Assembly (NCBI GenBank): GCA_039621445.1
Contig: CP154956.1
Location: forward strand, 89,906,482 to 89,970,481
Source of the DNA: Euglena gracilis
Taxonomy: Eukaryota; Euglenida; Euglenophyceae; Euglenales
Direction: 5' to 3'
DNA length: 64,000 nucleotides
A program made the translations under genes and the position numbers. The notes under the pieces were generated by a model. It did no database searches and was not told the DNA's origin. It was given only the letters and a program-made list of their open reading frames with translations. Shown here piece after piece: positions 50,603-64,000 of this stretch; within the stretch, counting starts at the first letter, position 1; the number at the start of each line of letters is the position of its first letter.

Positions 50603-51261
50603 CAGTCGTGGGGTGTGCCATTGGTCGAGTGCTGGTTTTTGCAACTTGCTGAAGGCGCTTAATTGCAGGCAGGCGGGTCGAAGGTTGGTGGCGTGGTGAC
50701 TTTGAACGCCTCAGTGGTGCGATTCTTGCCGCCATGTGGTGATTTGACCCGCAAACCAAGGTCCAGATTTTCTGGTTATGGTCTATGGTACGTTGCCCAT
50801 GACACGGCGTGTCCATGGCGACCCCCCGTGTCAACCGCATTTCCCCCGCATTTTGGCGTGCCAAGGACAAGGGAGGGGAAGGCTGGTTGGTAGGTGGGCA
50901 GGTTTGTCAGGAATCTCAAGAATCTTACAGGCTGGATATCCGTCTGCCCGTCTGCCTGTCTGCGCGGCGTGGGAGGAGGATTGAACTGCCAATTGAGATC
51001 TAAAATTAGAAGAAAAATGACATCATGCAAATCACGTGTGGCCTGCCGGAAAACCCATCCCCCCCCGTGACCCCGAGCGGCAAATTCCTAATTAATATGT
51101 ATTTTTCTGCATTTTTGTAGGCCCGAATTGGGTTTAGAGTGGAGTCGGGGGGGGGGTTTGGGCGGACCATCTGCATGCTGTGGTTGGGAGGTGGTCTCGC
51201 AACCCGGACGGGCCGACGACCGGCCTTCATCTAACCCGTTCGGCCCCATCCCTGGCCGGGG

Positions 51262-51368
51262 GAGTATGCCATCGACTTCTACACGGAGATGCGGTCGCCG
51301 TTCCTCCTCCGCACGGCGATCCACAGCAACGCCGGCATCGTGTACGACACCCCCGCTGGCAGGGCTGC
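51262..51368 (+). CDS. Filamin-type Ig repeat exon
   Basis: Encodes [20 protein letters not shown] then [13 protein letters not shown], the 'Y.I.f.p...g.y.l.v...g..i' strands. Confidence 0.62.
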
Positions 51369-51490
51369 GGATCATCCATGAAGATGAAGCAACGATTTGT
51401 GAGGAGACCCCTGTAGGAGACCCTGAGAATTTAACCCCCTTGGGGGATTCAGCAACGGACCCCAAAGCACACAGGTCACAGCACTGACTT

Positions 51491-51504
51491 TTACATCCAT
51501 CCAT

Positions 51505-51540
<36 letters not shown>

Positions 51541-51608
51541 CCATCCATCCATCCATCCATCCATCCATCCATCCATCCATCCATCCATCCATCCATCCAT
51601 CCATCCAT

Positions 51609-51644
<36 letters not shown>

Positions 51645-51676
51645 CCATCCATCCAGCCATCCATCCATCCATCCAT

Positions 51677-51712
<36 letters not shown>

Positions 51713-51772
51713 CCATCCATCCAGCCATCCATCCATCCATCCATCCATCCATCCATCCATCCATCCATCCAT

Positions 51773-51808
<36 letters not shown>

Positions 51809-51836
51809 CCATCCATCCAGCCATCCATCCATCCAT

Positions 51837-51872
<36 letters not shown>

Positions 51873-51896
51873 CCATCCATCCAGCCATCCATCCAT

Positions 51897-51932
<36 letters not shown>

Positions 51933-51980
51933 CCATCCATCCAGCCATCCATCCATCCATCCATCCATCCATCCATCCAT
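51491..51980. repeat. (CCAT)n tetranucleotide array, 490 bp
   Basis: Tandem CCAT with periodic CCGT and CCAGC variants, giving a higher-order period visible as recurring GTCC..CCAGCC. Minus-strand MDGW frames are artefacts. Confidence 0.97.
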
Positions 51981-52319
51981 CTGGGTCAAAAAATAAGTGC
52001 ATGGTTCACCACCAGGCTTCTCCTCCCGCTGCCTGGGCATCGGGGGGGGGGGGGGCTGCAGCCCTGCCCCTGCATTGGGCTGCCCCCACATGAGCTGATG
52101 CCCGAACCCGGCCAATTGGTGGCCTACCGCTGCTTCGACGCCGCACAGTTGCGCGGCACGGCTGGGGTTTTGGGCAGGCTGCGCTGGGGCCCCAGGAGAA
52201 TGACAATGGACCTTTTTCCATTGACCCTGAATGCACATCACAGAGAACGCAAGAAACCAGACTGAAAAGTCTGTGTAAATCCCTCTCAATAAACACACTG
52301 GTCACATACACAACGCACC

Positions 52320-52615
52320 AATCACACACACACACACACAACACAACACAACACAACACAACACAACACAACACAACACACCACACCACACCACACCACA
52401 CCACACCACACCACACCACACCACACCACACCACACCACACCACACCACACCACACCACACCACACCACACCACACCACACCACACCACACCACACCACA
52501 CCACACCACACCACACACACCACACACCACACACACAACACAACACAACACAACACAACACAACACAACACAACACAACACAACACAACACAACACAACA
52601 CAACACAACACAACA

Positions 52616-52655
<40 letters not shown>
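52320..52655. repeat. CACAC-based pentanucleotide arrays
   Basis: (ACACA)n, then (ACACC)n, then (ACACA)n, arranged nearly symmetrically, then (CA)n. Confidence 0.95.
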
Positions 52656-55600
52656 CTCACTCACTCACTCACTCACTCACTCACTCACTCACTCACTCAC
52701 TCACTCACTCACTCACTCACTCACTCACTCACCCACCCACCCACTCACTCACGCACTCACTCACTCTCTCACGCACTCACTCACTCACCCACTCACGCAC
52801 TCACTCACTCACTCTCTCACTCTCTCACTCACTCACTCACGCACTCACACACACACACACACTCACGCACACGCACCCTCACTCACCCTCACTCACCCTC
52901 ACGCACCCTCACTCACCCTCACTCACCCTCACTCACCCTCACTCACCCGCACTCACCCGCACTCACCCTCACGCACCCTCACTCACCCTCACGCACCCTC
53001 ACTCACCCTCACTCACCCGCACTCACCCTCACCACCCTCACTCACCCTCACGCACCCTCACTCACCCTCACGCACCCTCACCCCCGCACGCACCCTCACT
53101 CACCCCCCGCACTCACCCTCACTCACCCGCACTCACCCCACTCACCCGCACTCACCCGCACTCACGCACTCACCCCCGCACCCGCACTCACCCCTCACTC
53201 ACCCTCACTCACCACCCTCACTCACCCCACTCACTCACTCACTCACCCGCACTCACCCGCACTCACCGCACTCACCCCTCACTCACCCTCACTCACCCGC
53301 ACTCCCCCTCACCGCACCCTCACGCACCCTCACTCACCCTCACTCACCCCTCACGCACCCTCACTCACCCTCACTCACCCTCACTCACCCTCACTCACCC
53401 GCACTCACCGCACTCACCCGCACGCACTCCCCTCACTCACCCGCACGCACCCGCACGCCCCACTCACGCACCTCACTCACCACTCACCCCGCACGCACCC
53501 TCACTCACCCGCACTCACCCTCACTCCCACCCTCACGCACCCTCACGCACGCGCACGCACGCGCACCACACGCACGCACACGCACACACACTCACACACA
53601 CTCACACACCGCACACACACTCACACTCACGCACCCACGCACACTCACACACACGCACACCCACGCACACACACGCACACGCACTCACACGCACGCACAC
53701 GCACTCACACACTCACACACCACTCACACACCCACACCACACCCACACACCCGCACCACACCACACACACCCCACACACCCCCACACACACCACCACACA
53801 CACCCACACACCCTCACCACACCCTCACTCACCCCTCACTCACCTCACTCACCCCGCACGCACCCTCACTCACGCACCCCCACCCTCACTCACTCACCCT
53901 CACTCACCCGCACGCACTCACTCACGCACCCTCACCGCACCCTCACTCACCCCACTCACGCCCCACTCACTCCCACCCTCACGCACCCGCACTCACCCTC
54001 ACCCTCACTCACCCTCACCACCCTCACGCACCACGCACGCACCCGCACACCCTCACTCACCCACTCACCCTCACGCACCCGCACTCACCCGCAACTCAAC
54101 GCACTCACCCTCACTCACCTCACGCACACCTCACGCACGCACCCCTCACTCACCCTCACGCACCGCTCACTCACCGCACACTCCGCACTCACCCTCACGC
54201 ACCCTCACTCACCCGCACGCACCCGCACTCACCACTCACCCTCACTCACCCTCACTCACCCGCACGCACCCTCACTCACTCCTCACTCACCCTCACTCAC
54301 CCGCACTCACTCACCTCACGCACCCCACTCACCCCACTCACCCGCACTCACCCGCACTCACCCTCACTCACCCCACGCACCCCACGCACCCTCCCTCACC
54401 GCACTCACCCGCACGCACCCGCACTCACGCACGCACTCACGCCCCTCACTCACCCCGCACTCACCACTCCGCACCACCCGCACTCACCCGCACGCACCCG
54501 CACCCACCCGCACGCACACGCACCCACACGCACCCCTCACGCACCCCACGCACTCACTCACTCACCCGCACTCACCCTCACGCACCCGCACTCACCCTCA
54601 CTCACCCTCACGCACCCCCCGCACCACTCACTCGCACGCACTCCTCACGCACCCGCACTCACCCTCACTCACCGCACTCACCCGCACTCACCCCCCTCAC
54701 GCACCCTCACTCACCCCACGCACTCACCCTCACTCACTCACCCTCACTCACCCTCACTCACCCTCACTCACCCCTCACTCACTCACGCACCCGCACTCAC
54801 CCTCACTCACCCCTCACCTCACTCACTCACGCGCACTCACTCTCACACACACCACTCACACACACTCACACACCACTCACACCCACTCACACGCACTCAC
54901 ACACTCACTCACACCCACACGCACACACCTCCACACACCCACACACTCCACACACCCTCACACCACACTCACACACTCACACACACTCACACACACTCAC
55001 ACCCCTCACACCACTCACACACCACACACACTCACACACTCACTCACACCACCACACCTCACACCCCTCTCACACACACTCACACACACTCACCCACTCA
55101 CCACTCACCCCCACTCACACCCCCACACACACCCACACCCCCCACCCACCCACTCACACACACCCACTCACACCCTCACTCACCCTCACTCACACCCTCA
55201 CTCACTCACTCACCCTCACGCACCCTCACTCACCCTCACTCACCCCTCACTCACCCTCACTCACCCTCACCCCACTCACCCCACGCACCCTCACGCACCC
55301 TCACTCACCCCTCACTCACCCTCACTCCCCTCACTCACCCCCACTCACCTCACTCACCCTCACTCACCCGCACTCACCCTCACTCACTCACCGCACTCAC
55401 CCACTCACGCCTCACTCACTCACCCTCACTCACCCTCACTCACCCCACTCTCACTCACTCACCCCCCTCACTCACCCCACTCACCCTCACTCACTCCCCC
55501 CTCACGCACACTCCCTCACCACCCACTCACCCTCACTCACCCTCACGCACCCTCACTCACCCTCACGCACCCTCACTCACCCTCACGCACCCTCACGCAC

Positions 55601-55830
55601 CGCACTCCCCCACTCACCCTCACTCACCCTCACTCCACCCTCACCACCCTCCACTCACCCTCACGCACCGCACGCACCGCACGCCCACCCCTCACTCACC
55701 CTCACTCACCCCCCCTCGCACCCGCACTCACCTCACTCACCGCACTCACCCGCACTCACTCCCGCACCCCACTCACCGCACTCACCCGCACTCACCCTCC
55801 ACACGCACGCACACCACGCCACCCCCTCAC
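52656..55830. repeat. 3.2-kb degenerate CTCACCCTCACGCAC satellite-like tract
   Basis: Starts as (CTCA)n, then irregular mixtures of CACTCACCCT, CACGCACCCT and CACACACTCA words. No gene. Confidence 0.95.
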
Positions 55831-57900
<2,070 letters not shown>

Positions 57901-58095
57901 CACCCACACCCCCCACACACCCCACCCACCCACACCCACACCCACCCCACCCACCCACACCCACCCACACCCACCCACACACCCCACACACACCCACCCA
58001 ACCCACCCCACACACACCCCCAACACACACCCATACCCACCCCCACACACACACTACACAAAACACACACAACACCAACACACCCACACCACACT
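57901..58095. repeat. CCCACACCCAC transition array
   Basis: CACCCA and CACACC words decay into unique sequence at about 58,100. Confidence 0.9.
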
Positions 58096-58629
58096 CACAC
58101 ACCAATTCAAATCACATTTAAAATCACATTTCTTTTCACATATCATCCTTATCCGTTTTCCATCCTCTTCCAAACTTACCCTCTTTGGAACCCCCTGGCT
58201 TTCCCACCACTGGATTTTCCTTCAAGTTTTATACTCAGGCTTCTCATTTGAGTGTTTTAGATCTTTTCCCTTCGGAACACGGAACAATGCCTGCCAGGAA
58301 CATGCCTCCAGGCCCATGGGGCCTGGCTCATTTTTTTCCCCCCCCACCAAACACATTATTTTTTTCACCAAACACATCGTTTTTTTCACCAAACACATCA
58401 TTTTTTTTTGCCGAACACATTATTTTTTTTTTACACCAGATGCATCATTTTTTTTACATTTTTTTGCCAAACACATCACTTATCTTGCGCGACGTGTATG
58501 GCCTTCTCAGCAGCAGCACAACCCCACTTCACGCCATGCGGCCGCGTTCGCCCCATCGCCCAGCAGCGTGCACCGGACCCGGACATCGAGCTCCACCCTC
58601 CCCTCACCCCCACCAACCCCCACCCATCG

Positions 58630-58745
58630 CCTACCGCACCACGAAGGCCAAGACGTACCCCCTCCAGCTGTACCTGGGGGGGAGGCTGGTGGAGGGCGGG
58701 CCCTGCACCCTCGTCATCGAGCCGGACGTGCCCTCCCAGCCGCCT
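58630..58745 (+). CDS. Filamin-type Ig repeat exon
   Basis: Encodes RTTKAKTYPLQLYLGGRLVE then GGPCTLVIEPDVPSQP; 'G..i.GGP..l.v.P' is the end of a filamin repeat. Confidence 0.65.
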
Positions 58746-58792
58746 GCCGCATCGGCAGAAAGGCGATCTGTCTTGCAACACTACCCTCCCCT

Positions 58793-59465
58793 CCCCATGT
58801 CCAACGACCGGTTACTAAAGTCGGAGGGTAACCCCCCCCCCCAAATAATAAACCCCCCCGGTTTATTATTTGGACACCCGAAGTCAGGGTCCAGGGGGGG
58901 GTTTATTTTTTGGGCAAAAAATTCGAAGGCAAAAATCGGCCCGAAAACCCCTCCACGGGCCCCAATGGTCACTTTTTTTGGCATTTTTGGGCTTCTTTGA
59001 AATTGGGTGATTTTTTTTGGCACATTTTCTGCACCAATTTGTCCCATTTTTGTGATTTTTGGCAACATTTCTGTTTACTTTTGACTCTGTTTTTCTTTGG
59101 CTTCACACCTGCCGGAGGGGGGGGTTTATTATTTGGGCGGCCGAAGTCGGTCCTCAGGGGGGGGGGTTATTATTTGGGGGGGTTTATTGTTTTGGGGGGG
59201 GGTTATTATTTGGGGGTGGTTTACCCGAGACCCCCCAAAACGAAACTCTTCCTTCTGGCGCGAAAATTTTTGGGCAATTTGGACAAATCCTTGCCCAAAA
59301 AATGCAAAAAAAATGGAATTTTGGTCTATTTGGCAGATTTCGGCTTCAAGTTTTTTCGGTCCAGCGTCGGTTGAGTAACCTGGCCAAACCTCCGATGGAG
59401 TGTCCTCCGACCGGGGGATGGGTGGCCGTTGGACATAGGGGCGTCATTGGACATGGGGGGGGGAA
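58793..59465. repeat. TGTCCAACGACC element split by a CCAAATAATA element
   Basis: The left end ATGTCCAACGACC (58,798) and inverse GGCCGTTGGACATAGGGG-type right end (59,425-59,440) enclose a complete subfamily 1 element (58,830-59,222). This is nested insertion. Confidence 0.65.
58830..59222 (+). repeat. CCAAATAATA element, subfamily 1, nested copy
   Basis: Its left end is a cruciform: CCAAATAATAAACC (58,841-58,854), five C, then GGTTTATTATTTGG (58,860-58,873). See 43,565 for shared words. Confidence 0.85.
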
Positions 59466-59515
59466 CGCTGCGTGAGAGCAGTTGGCAGTTTGTCAAATAT
59501 GCTCCCCTTAGGGCT

Positions 59516-59790
59516 CCCTTGTTTCTCTCAGAATGATGTGCTCTCCCCCCCCCCCCCAAATGAAAGAAGCACCCTTGTTTCTCTCAGAATGATGTGCTCT
59601 CACCCCCCCCCCCCCCAAATGAAAGAAGCAGACTTCAGCTTTCAAAACCCCAAACCTCCAAAATCACCCCTGAAATGAGACCCGTCCCCCACCCACACCA
59701 ATACCAATAAATACCAATAATACCACACCAATAATACCAATAAATACCAATAATACCACACCAATAATACCAATAAATACCAATAAATTG
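59516..59790. repeat. 57-bp tandem duplication and AATACC minisatellite
   Basis: CTTGTTTCTCTCAGAATGAT with a C-run and AAATGAAAGAAGCA occurs twice (59,516-59,632). Then ACCAATAATACCAATAAAT units follow (59,692-59,790). Confidence 0.85.
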
Positions 59791-59879
59791 GAGCGAGTGG
59801 GATGTGTGTGTGTGTGTGTTGTATATGAGGCTCATCTGTCCCCCGGCACGACCGCGCTTGGTCCCCGTCGGTAGGGCGC

Positions 59880-60090
59880 TGCCCCCTGACCTGAACAACT
59901 CTTTCCTGGAGCTTCCCCTGGCCCCTGGCATCTCGGGCCAACCCACCCTGGTGTGGGCGCTGCTGCAGGACGTCTACGGCGGTCAGGCCCCCACCCACGG
60001 TCTGTCAACGGCAGACAAACTGCCCCGGGGCTCCACCGACCACAGCACGCGCCTCCAAATGGCGTTCTCCCCCGCCTCGGTCCAGCTGGT
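59880..60090 (+). CDS. Probable filamin-like exon
   Basis: Encodes FLELPLAPGISGQPTLVWAL then LQDVYGGQAPTHGLSTADK and onward to LQMAFSPASVQL. The 'GQPTLVWALLQDVYG' pattern fits a filamin repeat start. Confidence 0.55.
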
Positions 60091-60139
60091 GAGGGTGGTG
60101 GGTGGGGGAGGGTTATCTGTGTTAATATCTGGGTTATAT

Positions 60140-60370
60140 ATTATATATTTAATATATTTGTATTATATAATATATTTGTATTATATATTTAGTTTATTCA
60201 TATATATTGTATATGATATATTATATATAATATATTTACATTATATAATACATTTACATTGCATGTTTAATATATTTTTATAAAATATAATTATGCTATA
60301 TAATATATTATATATAATTTACATTATATATAATATATTAATATTATATATAACATATTAATATCTGGGT
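60140..60370. repeat. TATA-rich low-complexity tract
   Basis: Almost exclusively TATATT/AATATA words between two coding segments; presumably intronic. Confidence 0.85.
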
Positions 60371-60399
60371 TATCTATCAGGTTATGGCGGGAAAAGGGG

Positions 60400-60492
60400 G
60401 CCTGCTGGCAACCTCACCTCCAAGGTGGACCAACAGCACCCGGTCACGATGCGCGTGTCGGAGACGGACGACCCCATCCCCATCAAGGCCAG
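60400..60492 (+). CDS. Probable filamin-like exon
   Basis: Encodes GNLTSKVDQQHPVTMRVSET then DDPIPIKAS, Ig-strand-like. Borders are unknown. Confidence 0.45.
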
Positions 60493-60794
60493 CCCCCCCC
60501 CCCCCGACAATGGGACGGGCGACATTTGTTCCACACACAAATTGTGTTTTCGAAGTCACCAAGACGCCGCTTGTGACGGTGTGACGCTGTCGGGGCTCAT
60601 CCCCCCCCCTTCCGGCGGGCGGCTGCCCCCGTTTGCGCCCAACGAACGGTTCCAGGCCCGCAGTGGGTCCCTCGTCGACCTGACCAGCAATGGCCGGGGC
60701 GGGGCTGCCCCGGCGATGAATCTGCTGTGACCTCAAAGTTAGTGGTATCATGACAGTTCATGGGATTTGAAGTCTCCCTGTAATTCTCTTCTCT

Positions 60795-60849
60795 GTCTGT
60801 CTGTCTGTCTGCCTGCCTGCCTGTCTGTCTGTCTGTCTGCCTGCCTGCC

Positions 60850-60894
<45 letters not shown>

Positions 60895-60929
60895 TTGTGT
60901 GTGTGTGTGTGTGTTGTATGTTGTGTGTG

Positions 60930-60964
<35 letters not shown>

Positions 60965-60993
60965 GTGTGTGTGTTGTGTGTGTGTTGTGTGTG

Positions 60994-61065
<72 letters not shown>

Positions 61066-61070
61066 ATGTG
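60795..61070. repeat. (CTGT)n then (GT)n microsatellites
   Basis: CTGT units with CTGC variants to about 60,893, then GT repeats with TGTTG interruptions. Confidence 0.95.
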
Positions 61071-61162
61071 TGGGTGTGCTAAGCAGGCTGCCACGTCTCG
61101 GCAATTACTTGAGTCTTGCCAAATATTATTATTTGGCATCCACTGCCGCCCGGAGAACCACC

Positions 61163-61400
61163 CTCAAATAATATCCCCCAGGAAAATTTGTTTGGTTGGC
61201 CGAAGTGGAACCTCAGGGGGAGGGGATGCTATTTGACAAAAATTTTCGTAATGTAAAATTTGCAAATAAATAGACAGTCTGTTTCGAACTCTCAGGAAAA
61301 CATATTTGTTCTGTGGTGGCCTGTGAGGAATTGGGGGGGGGGATATTATTTGGGCCGGATTTGGGATATTATTGTGGCCTGGGGGGTATTATTTTTGGGT
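61163..61400. repeat. Divergent TATTATTTGGG element
   Basis: CAAATAATATCCCCC, TTGGCCGAAGTGGAACCTCAGGG and GGATATTATTTGGG preserve the end module of the CCAAATAATA family. Confidence 0.55.
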
Positions 61401-61714
61401 ATTTGGGGGTTTTACTTATTTTGAGATTTTGGCTAAAGCTTAAGCCCCCCCAAATAACCTGGCGGGACCCTTGCTCCTGGCAGTGGCCGAATAACTTGGT
61501 GGGGGGAGGGGCAAAAAAATGGTTCCAGTAATTTGGCACCCCCCCCCCCCTTTAAAGGCAAAGTTCTTTTAAGTTTACAACGCTGAAAACGGGGCCCAAA
61601 TAGCCTGGCAGGAGCCCATACCGGCAATAACTGCACCCCGCACCCCCCCCCAGGTTATTTGGGGGGTTTAGATCACTGAGCTAAGCACCACGAGGCTTTG
61701 CCAACCACGAGGGC

Positions 61715-61905
61715 AAACCCCTCCCTAATAGAAGCACGGGGCGCTTATAGCGAACCGCCGCCTCCAGCGGCGGGGTGCGCTTCTATTTGAACCCTACCCG
61801 CGCGATTTTTGTTGATTTCCTTTGGAAATCCCATCAAAATGGGGGGGGTGCGCGTTTATTTGGACCCTGCGCTTGTAGCGGCCCCGTGCTTCATAGGGGG
61901 GGGGT
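61715..61905 (+). repeat. 'CTAATAGAAGC' inverted-end repeat, second copy
   Basis: CCCTAATAGAAGC, GCCGCCTCCAGCGGCGGGGT and GTGCGCTTCTATTTGAACCC; inverted relative to 34,345-34,590. Confidence 0.65.
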
Positions 61906-62314
61906 TTACACAAAATCGGGACTGGACAGAAACGCCCCCAAAAGGGCTCCCACGCCGTGCCCTCGTCAGCCCTGAGGCCCCTTTGTCTCTGAAGAGCAGG
62001 CTTCTTTTTCCTTCTACATCTTCTTTTTTCCTTTTTTTGTTTTTTTGGGGGACTGTCAACAGGGAGGGGGATTATGCCCCCACACATTTTTCCAGGGTTT
62101 TGTCTTGGACGATATTTCTGTTGAACGTTCTCTGCGGCAGAAACCTGTAAGACCTTGAAAAAAAGGGAGATTTGACAGGTGCTTGAAGTTTTTCTTTGCC
62201 ACTTTCTTTTCTTTGAGGTTGGCGAAGGGGTTGGGGCGAACCAGCACAGCACCATCACCGGGAACTTCTCACCCCCATGAAATCGTCGCCTGCCCGGGGA
62301 ATCTTTGTCTGAGC

Positions 62315-62815
62315 CGCACTCGCTGACTTGTCACTTTGGGAGGTTGCCTTTACTCATTGACTTGCCAAATGACAAATTCCCCCCCCCCCCAGGAAACTGC
62401 CATGTGCCTGAGACCCTGTTAGGGTCCCACTGGGAACCTGTCATGTTTATGGTTCCAGCCGACCCAGGTTTCCAGGTGTCGCCAAAGGAAATTGCCCACC
62501 ACAGATGCCGGGCAGAGACCCAGGGGAAGCCCCAAGCTATTCCGACATCGCAACCCATGTGGGGGTCATTTTAGGAATGACCCCGCATGGTTATACCTCT
62601 TTTTCGACCATGCAAGCAGACCTTGGCAAATATCCCAATTTTTTGTCGAAAATCTCAACAATTCTTTTGACCTACCTACCCCCCCCCCCCCCCCGAAACT
62701 GTCATGCCCGGGAACCTGTCAGGGTCCCCGGTACCGGCCAACCTGTCAGTATAGGAAGTTGTCAGGGTCCCCGGTACTGGCCAACCTGTCAGGTGACAGT
62801 TTCCCGGGGGGGGGG
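62315..62815. repeat. CTGTCAGGTGACAGTTTCCCGG family copies
   Basis: CCCCCGAAACTGTCATGCCC (62,690) and TGACAGTTTCCCGGGGGG (62,795) are inverted ends. Between them GTCAGGGTCCCCGGTAC is tandemly repeated. Confidence 0.65.
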
Positions 62816-62879
62816 GTAGGTATTTTCCATCTTTGTTGCCCCAACCAGTGGCAATGCAACGACGCAGCCCAGAAAGCCG

Positions 62880-63078
62880 CCTGCGGGGGAGCCTGCTGAA
62901 CAACGAGCCGGCCCCGGACGGGCAGGCGACCCCCATCGTGCGGTTCAACGTCCCGCCGCCGCCGTACGTCCGGCCGGACCCACTCATCCTCCACTTCCAG
63001 CCCGACGACCCCCAAGAGCCGGTGTTTGCCCCACCCGGGCTGGGGCCGGATGCCCCCGGACGCCTGCCCTGGTCGACG
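62880..63078 (+). CDS. Possible last visible exon of the filamin-like gene
   Basis: GC-rich frame: GSLLNNEPAPDGQATPIVRF then NVPPPPYVRPDPLILHFQPD. Protein-like but not clearly Ig; linkage is by strand and position only. Confidence 0.35.
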
Positions 63079-63329
63079 GCAGCCAGAAAACTGTCCAAAA
63101 GCGGCTAAAAGAGGCCAAACGCTGGCAAAGCGGGCAGATATGGCCAAAAGTGCCTAAAAGTGCATTGTGTGGGTGTATTATACACACCCCCCCGCAGTAT
63201 TTGCCAACCAAGGCCAACCAGGGCCGCCCAGAGGAAAGTGACGGTTGGTGCCCGGTACCAGCCAACCTGCCACCAGGAGGAATTGTCAGGGTCCACAGTG
63301 GCGGCCGACCTGTCAAGTAACGGGGGTGG

Positions 63330-64000
63330 GGAGGGACAGGCACTGGGAGCGGAAAGCTGGGGCTGGAGAGAATTGATGGGACAAAACCTCCAAACGTCTT
63401 TCTCTATTTCTGGCTCAGGCCCCAACGTTCCGCATTTTTTTTGCAAATCTGCAATTTTTCGAATTTTTTCTATGCCAGTTGCGAAAGCGCTGGCCATTTG
63501 AGTTTTTTCCTGTCAAATTTGAATTTTTCAACAAATTAGGACTACCAATGCAGGAATACAAATTTTCAACCCCATTTTGATCCAGAAATCTCTAATTTTT
63601 TCTTTTTTGGGGGGAAACCCAACCATTTTTCTTAATTTTTGCTTCAGGCTCCTTGCCTGAGGAAGAAAGGAGGCTTTTTTATACCATTTTGGCCGAGACA
63701 GAGTAATTCTTTCTAATTTTTTTCTACATACCCAGTCCTTTCCAGCCTCCCACGTTCCCAAAGGATGGCGTGCATTCCACATTGCCACTTCCACGATGCC
63801 GTGCATGGGTTTGCCTCTTGCGGTGTTGTTGCACTCCTGTGGGTGGGTGTGCCCCCCCCCCCCTGGGTGCTCCCACCCGTGCGAGACACACAGCTGGCTG
63901 CAGATGAGCTGCAAACAACGCCCCCTTGCACTCAGGACTGAATACACAATGGCACCGCAAGATACAATCGACACACTAATAAATGCATGGGTTCTTGAGG
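63330..64000. other. Right edge, nothing recognised
   Basis: No supported gene or repeat beyond low-complexity T-rich segments. Confidence 0.4.

Noticed and set aside
51088-52298. Minus-strand ORFs of WMDG repeats
   Set aside because: Translation of the (CCAT)n array, open in all frames.

Overview
This is eukaryotic nuclear DNA, most likely from a euglenid. Two observations support that. First, a UTP-glucose-1-phosphate uridylyltransferase (UDP-glucose pyrophosphorylase, UGP) gene of the trypanosomatid (Leishmania-like) type can be read on the + strand as at least 15 small exons between about 4,975 and 32,228. Second, most of its introns lack GT-AG ends. Instead the sequence just inside the 5' exon border is complementary to the sequence just inside the 3' border, often as CAG..CTG. 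That is the hallmark of the nonconventional introns described in euglenids. The assignment to euglenids is an inference.

Layout. 1-701: end of an unrecognised ORF, followed to about 1,690 by a tract dense in stem-loops. 1,691-4,974: degenerate dispersed repeats and a 457-bp inverted-repeat element. 4,975-35,014: the UGP gene, with introns full of repeats, including a 1.6-kb (CA)n/(GCAC)n array and an 11.9-kb intron. Inside that intron lies a compositionally distinct 10.9-kb island (15,990-26,936) bounded by inverted repeats. 35,015-40,300: dispersed repeats without a recognised gene. 40,300-63,100: scattered + strand exons coding filamin-type immunoglobulin repeats, again separated by repeat-filled introns. 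One of these introns holds 6.6 kb of (CCAT)n, CACAC, CTCAC and nearly pure poly-C DNA (51,491-58,095).

The island is the strongest candidate for an undescribed system. It carries two genes on the minus strand, opposite to UGP. One protein has a ParB/sulfiredoxin-like domain with a GQHR motif. The other, of about 800 residues, is unrecognised and has two strand-then-Asp motifs suggestive of an RNase H-fold transposase. Both genes have ordinary short GT-AG introns, unlike the host gene. The island also holds 24 copies of an 18-bp palindrome, GAAGCG-n6-CGCTTC, about one per 450 bp. I found none outside it in this window, and most of the ParB-like gene's introns hold exactly one. A ParB-like protein encoded beside many copies of one palindrome suggests a protein-palindrome partnership like ParB-parS. 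That is a hypothesis.

A second strong observation is that some nonconventional introns look like mobile elements. UGP intron 1, one intron of the filamin-like gene, and a 97-bp copy at 34,041-34,137 share the same inverted termini (CAGGGC..ACGGGAA / TTCCCGT..GCCCTG). Each is flanked by a 9-bp direct repeat, exact in one copy and imperfect in the other two. Removing the element plus one copy of the direct repeat restores the reading frame in both genes.
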